64,000 nt of DNA, taken from positions 1,922,001 through 1,986,000 of the forward strand of contig NZ_CP183332.1 of NCBI RefSeq assembly GCF_048541825.1, in the 5' to 3' direction. Under the pieces are notes generated by a model. The model worked only from the letters and a program-made list of their open reading frames with translations. It made no database searches and was not told where the DNA came from. Made by a program: the position numbers and the translations under genes. Source of the DNA: Caulobacter sp048541825. GTDB lineage: Bacteria; Pseudomonadota; Alphaproteobacteria; Caulobacterales; Caulobacteraceae. Position 1 is the first letter of the stretch, and each line of letters opens with the position of its first letter. This document shows positions 62,117 through 64,000 of the stretch, one piece after another.

Positions 62117-63147
62117 ACTTCGATCCCTGCCAGACCAAGCTCTACATTCAGGACGTCACCCTGCGCGACGGCATGCACGCCATCCGCCATCGTTATGGCC
62201 TGGATGATGTTCGCAACATCGCCAAGGCGCTGGACGAAGCGAAGGTCGACGCCATCGAGATCGCACATGGCGATGGCCTGAACGGCTCCAGCTTCAACTA
62301 CGGCTTTGGCGCCCACACCGACTGGGCCTGGATCGAGGCCGTGGCCGAGGTGGTCCGCAACGCCCGGCTAACCACCCTTCTCCTGCCCGGGATCGGCACG
62401 ATCCACGACCTCAAACACGCCCACAGGCTGGGCGTCACCTCGGTCCGCGTCGCCACCCACTGCACCGAAGCCGACATCTCCCGCCAGCACATCGCCGCCG
62501 CGCGCGACCTGGGCATGGATGTCTCCGGCTTCCTGATGATGAGCCACATGCTGGAGCCCGACGCCCTGGCCCAGCAGGCCAAGCTGATGGAAAGCTATGG
62601 CGCCCACTGCGTCTATGTCACCGACTCCGGCGGCGCGCTCGACATGGACGGCGTCACGGCACGGCTCCAAGCCTATGACCGCGTGCTGGATCCCAAGACC
62701 GAACGCGGCATTCACGCTCACCACAACCTGTCTCTGGGTGTCGCCAACTCGATGGTCGCCGTGCAGGGCGGCGCGATCCGCGTCGACGCCAGTCTGGCCG
62801 GTATGGGCGCCGGGGCCGGCAATGCACCGCTGGAAGTGTTCCTGGCCGCCGCCGACCGGCGTGGCTGGAACCACGGCTGCGACCTCTATCGCCTGATGGA
62901 CGCCGCCGAGGATCTGGTCCGCCCACTGCAGGATCGTCCGGTCCGGGTGGACCGCGAGACCCTCGCCCTCGGCTATGCCGGTGTCTACTCGTCGTTCCTG
63001 CGCCATGCCGAACAGGCCAGCCGGACCTATGGCGTGGACACGCGCGACATCCTGGTCGAGTTGGGCCTCCGGCGCATGGTCGGTGGTCAGGAAGACATGA
63101 TCGTCGACGTGGCGCTGGACCTGCTCAAACGCGGCGCTGCGGCCTGA
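62113..63147 (+). CDS. nbaI: 4-hydroxy-2-oxovalerate aldolase
   Basis: A 344-residue DmpG/MhpE-type aldolase splitting 4-hydroxy-2-oxovalerate into pyruvate and acetaldehyde. The DRE-TIM-type opening DVTLRDGMHAIRH, YVTDSGGAL and the metal His pair in IHAHHNLSLGVAN are characteristic. The start is a GTG at 62113 overlapping the dehydrogenase stop. Last gene of the degradation operon. Confidence 0.96.
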   Translation: MNFDPCQTKLYIQDVTLRDGMHAIRHRYGLDDVRNIAKALDEAKVDAIEIAHGDGLNGSSFNYGFGAHTDWAWIEAVAEVVRNARLTTLLLPGIGTIHDLKHAHRLGVTSVRVATHCTEADISRQHIAAARDLGMDVSGFLMMSHMLEPDALAQQAKLMESYGAHCVYVTDSGGALDMDGVTARLQAYDRVLDPKTERGIHAHHNLSLGVANSMVAVQGGAIRVDASLAGMGAGAGNAPLEVFLAAADRRGWNHGCDLYRLMDAAEDLVRPLQDRPVRVDRETLALGYAGVYSSFLRHAEQASRTYGVDTRDILVELGLRRMVGGQEDMIVDVALDLLKRGAAA

Positions 63148-63256
63148 GGTCTTGGCGAGGCCAGCGACGATCGGTTGGTCGCCCGATACCTCGCGGCACT
63201 GGACGTCACCCGGTGCGCACGGACCCGCGCGATCATTCTCGACAAATTTTCAGTCA

Positions 63257-63281
63257 CCCGAGTGGATTGCATCCACCCGGG
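63257..63281. promoter_or_regulatory. Operator-like inverted repeat before the permease
   Basis: CCCG-A-GTGGAT-TGC-ATCCAC-C-CGGG (63257-63281) is symmetric apart from one position, 18 bp before the permease start. The perfect 15-bp core GTGGATTGCATCCAC has the size of a dimeric repressor site (GntR-like spacing). It suggests the permease has its own control, separate from the upstream operon. Confidence 0.55.
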
Positions 63282-63298
63282 CGTTCAAGGGGGCGGCC

Positions 63299-64000
63299 AT
63301 GACCACCACAGGACCATCGATCGACGCCCTCGCGGAACGCGAGAGCGGCTTGAAACGCGGCCTGACGGCGGGACAATTGTCGATGATCGCCATCGGCGGC
63401 GCGATCGGGACCGGCCTCTTCCTCGGCAGCGGGTTCGCCATCGGCCTGGCCGGGCCCAGCGTGCTGATCAGCTACGCCATCGGCGGGGTCATCGCGCTGC
63501 TGCTGATGGGCGCTCTGGCCGAGATGACCGCCGCCCACCCGGGCGCAGGATCGTTCGGTGTCCAGGCCGAACGCTATTTGGGTCCCTTCGCCGGCTTCCT
63601 CATCCGGTACGCCTATCTGTCGGGCATCATCCTCGCGATCGGCACTGAGGTGACGGCGGTGGCGATATACATGAAGGTCTGGCTACCGCAGGTTCCGGGG
63701 CTGGTGTGGATCATCGGCTTCTCCGCCGCCCTGATCGCTGTCAACGCCTTCAGCGTCAGCTTGTTTGGCTCCGTCGAATACGCCTTCTCGCTGATAAAGA
63801 TCGTCGCGATCGTCGGCTTTATCTTGCTGGGAGCGCTTTGGGTGTTCGGCCCTTCGGCGGCCCAAACAGGCGCGGGCTTCCATCTGTACCTAGATCATGG
63901 CGGCTTATTCCCGAACGGTCCGTGGGGGACCTGGGTGGCGGTGATCGTCGCGATTTTCAGCTATTTCAGCATCGAGATGATCGCCGTAGCAGCGGCCGAG
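63299..64000 (+). CDS. Amino-acid permease (APC family), truncated by the window edge
   Basis: The first 234 residues of an amino acid transporter of the AAT/GabP group. After a polar N-terminus comes the family motif MIAIGGAIGTGLFLGSG, then about six helices; DNA runs off the right edge at residue 234. AAGGGGGC before the ATG at 63299 is a good ribosome site. Position after the 3-hydroxyanthranilate operon suggests uptake of tryptophan, kynurenine or a related amino acid, but specificity cannot be read from sequence. Confidence 0.9.
   Translation, partial: MTTTGPSIDALAERESGLKRGLTAGQLSMIAIGGAIGTGLFLGSGFAIGLAGPSVLISYAIGGVIALLLMGALAEMTAAHPGAGSFGVQAERYLGPFAGFLIRYAYLSGIILAIGTEVTAVAIYMKVWLPQVPGLVWIIGFSAALIAVNAFSVSLFGSVEYAFSLIKIVAIVGFILLGALWVFGPSAAQTGAGFHLYLDHGGLFPNGPWGTWVAVIVAIFSYFSIEMIAVAAAE

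Overview
The window is dense, high-GC, almost entirely coding DNA with many 4-bp start/stop overlaps. The gene content points to an alphaproteobacterium of the Caulobacter type: a beta-propeller phytase, a TonB-dependent receptor, a succinylarginine (Ast) operon, TamAB, a circularly permuted ATP-grasp/alpha-E/transglutaminase trio, and a glyoxylate-shunt pair guarded by an ScfR/RamB-like regulator. The genus is inferred from gene content and style, not from an rRNA gene; no rRNA or complete tRNA gene was seen.

Layout. 0.3-2.3 kb: secreted two-domain phytase. 2.4-7.5 kb: divergent regulator and aceA - small gene - aceB (glyoxylate bypass). 7.7-12.6 kb (minus): guaB - MAPEG protein - rsmB-like - guaA, interrupted by a palindromic repeat element. 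12.7-15.6 kb (minus): ppx/gppA - rlmE - K+ channel. 15.7-19.2 kb: hspQ, phhA, a membrane acyltransferase and a membrane-bound LytTR regulator. 19.2-24.7 kb (minus): M20 peptidase - astA - astD - astB - GNAT, where the M20 enzyme may replace the missing AstE. 24.8-30.7 kb (minus): tamA-tamB. 31.0-34.6 kb (plus): ATP-grasp, alpha-E, transglutaminase, with a tandemly duplicated translation start and a poly-Gln tail. 34.6-37.4 kb (minus): cysT-cysW-cysA sulfate transporter without a binding protein. 37.6-40.9 kb: a decayed zone holding a tiny membrane protein, the tail of a dead MFS exporter, a hybrid histidine kinase and a chemoreceptor pseudogene.

40.9-63.1 kb is a large catabolic region. On the minus strand are a TonB receptor with an LVIVD-repeat protein, and a seven-gene, fully overlapping operon (FAH-family hydrolase, NitT/TauT-type binding protein, VOC dioxygenase, permease, ATPase, alpha/beta hydrolase, 2-hydroxyacid dehydrogenase) preceded by a TauE/SafE permease. 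On the plus strand are an aspartate-dehydrogenase-like gene, a VOC protein and kynureninase; then, after a minus-strand LysR gene, nine genes that encode the complete meta-cleavage route from 3-hydroxyanthranilate through 2-aminomuconate to pyruvate and acetyl-CoA. An amino-acid permease, cut by the window edge, follows.

By inference, the right-hand third is one regulon for tryptophan/kynurenine-derived or related aromatic amines. A shared promoter-proximal motif precedes both plus-strand operons, and a BenM-type ATAC-N7-GTAT site lies before the minus-strand operon. That seven-gene operon is the part I cannot match to a described pathway and is the best candidate for something new.
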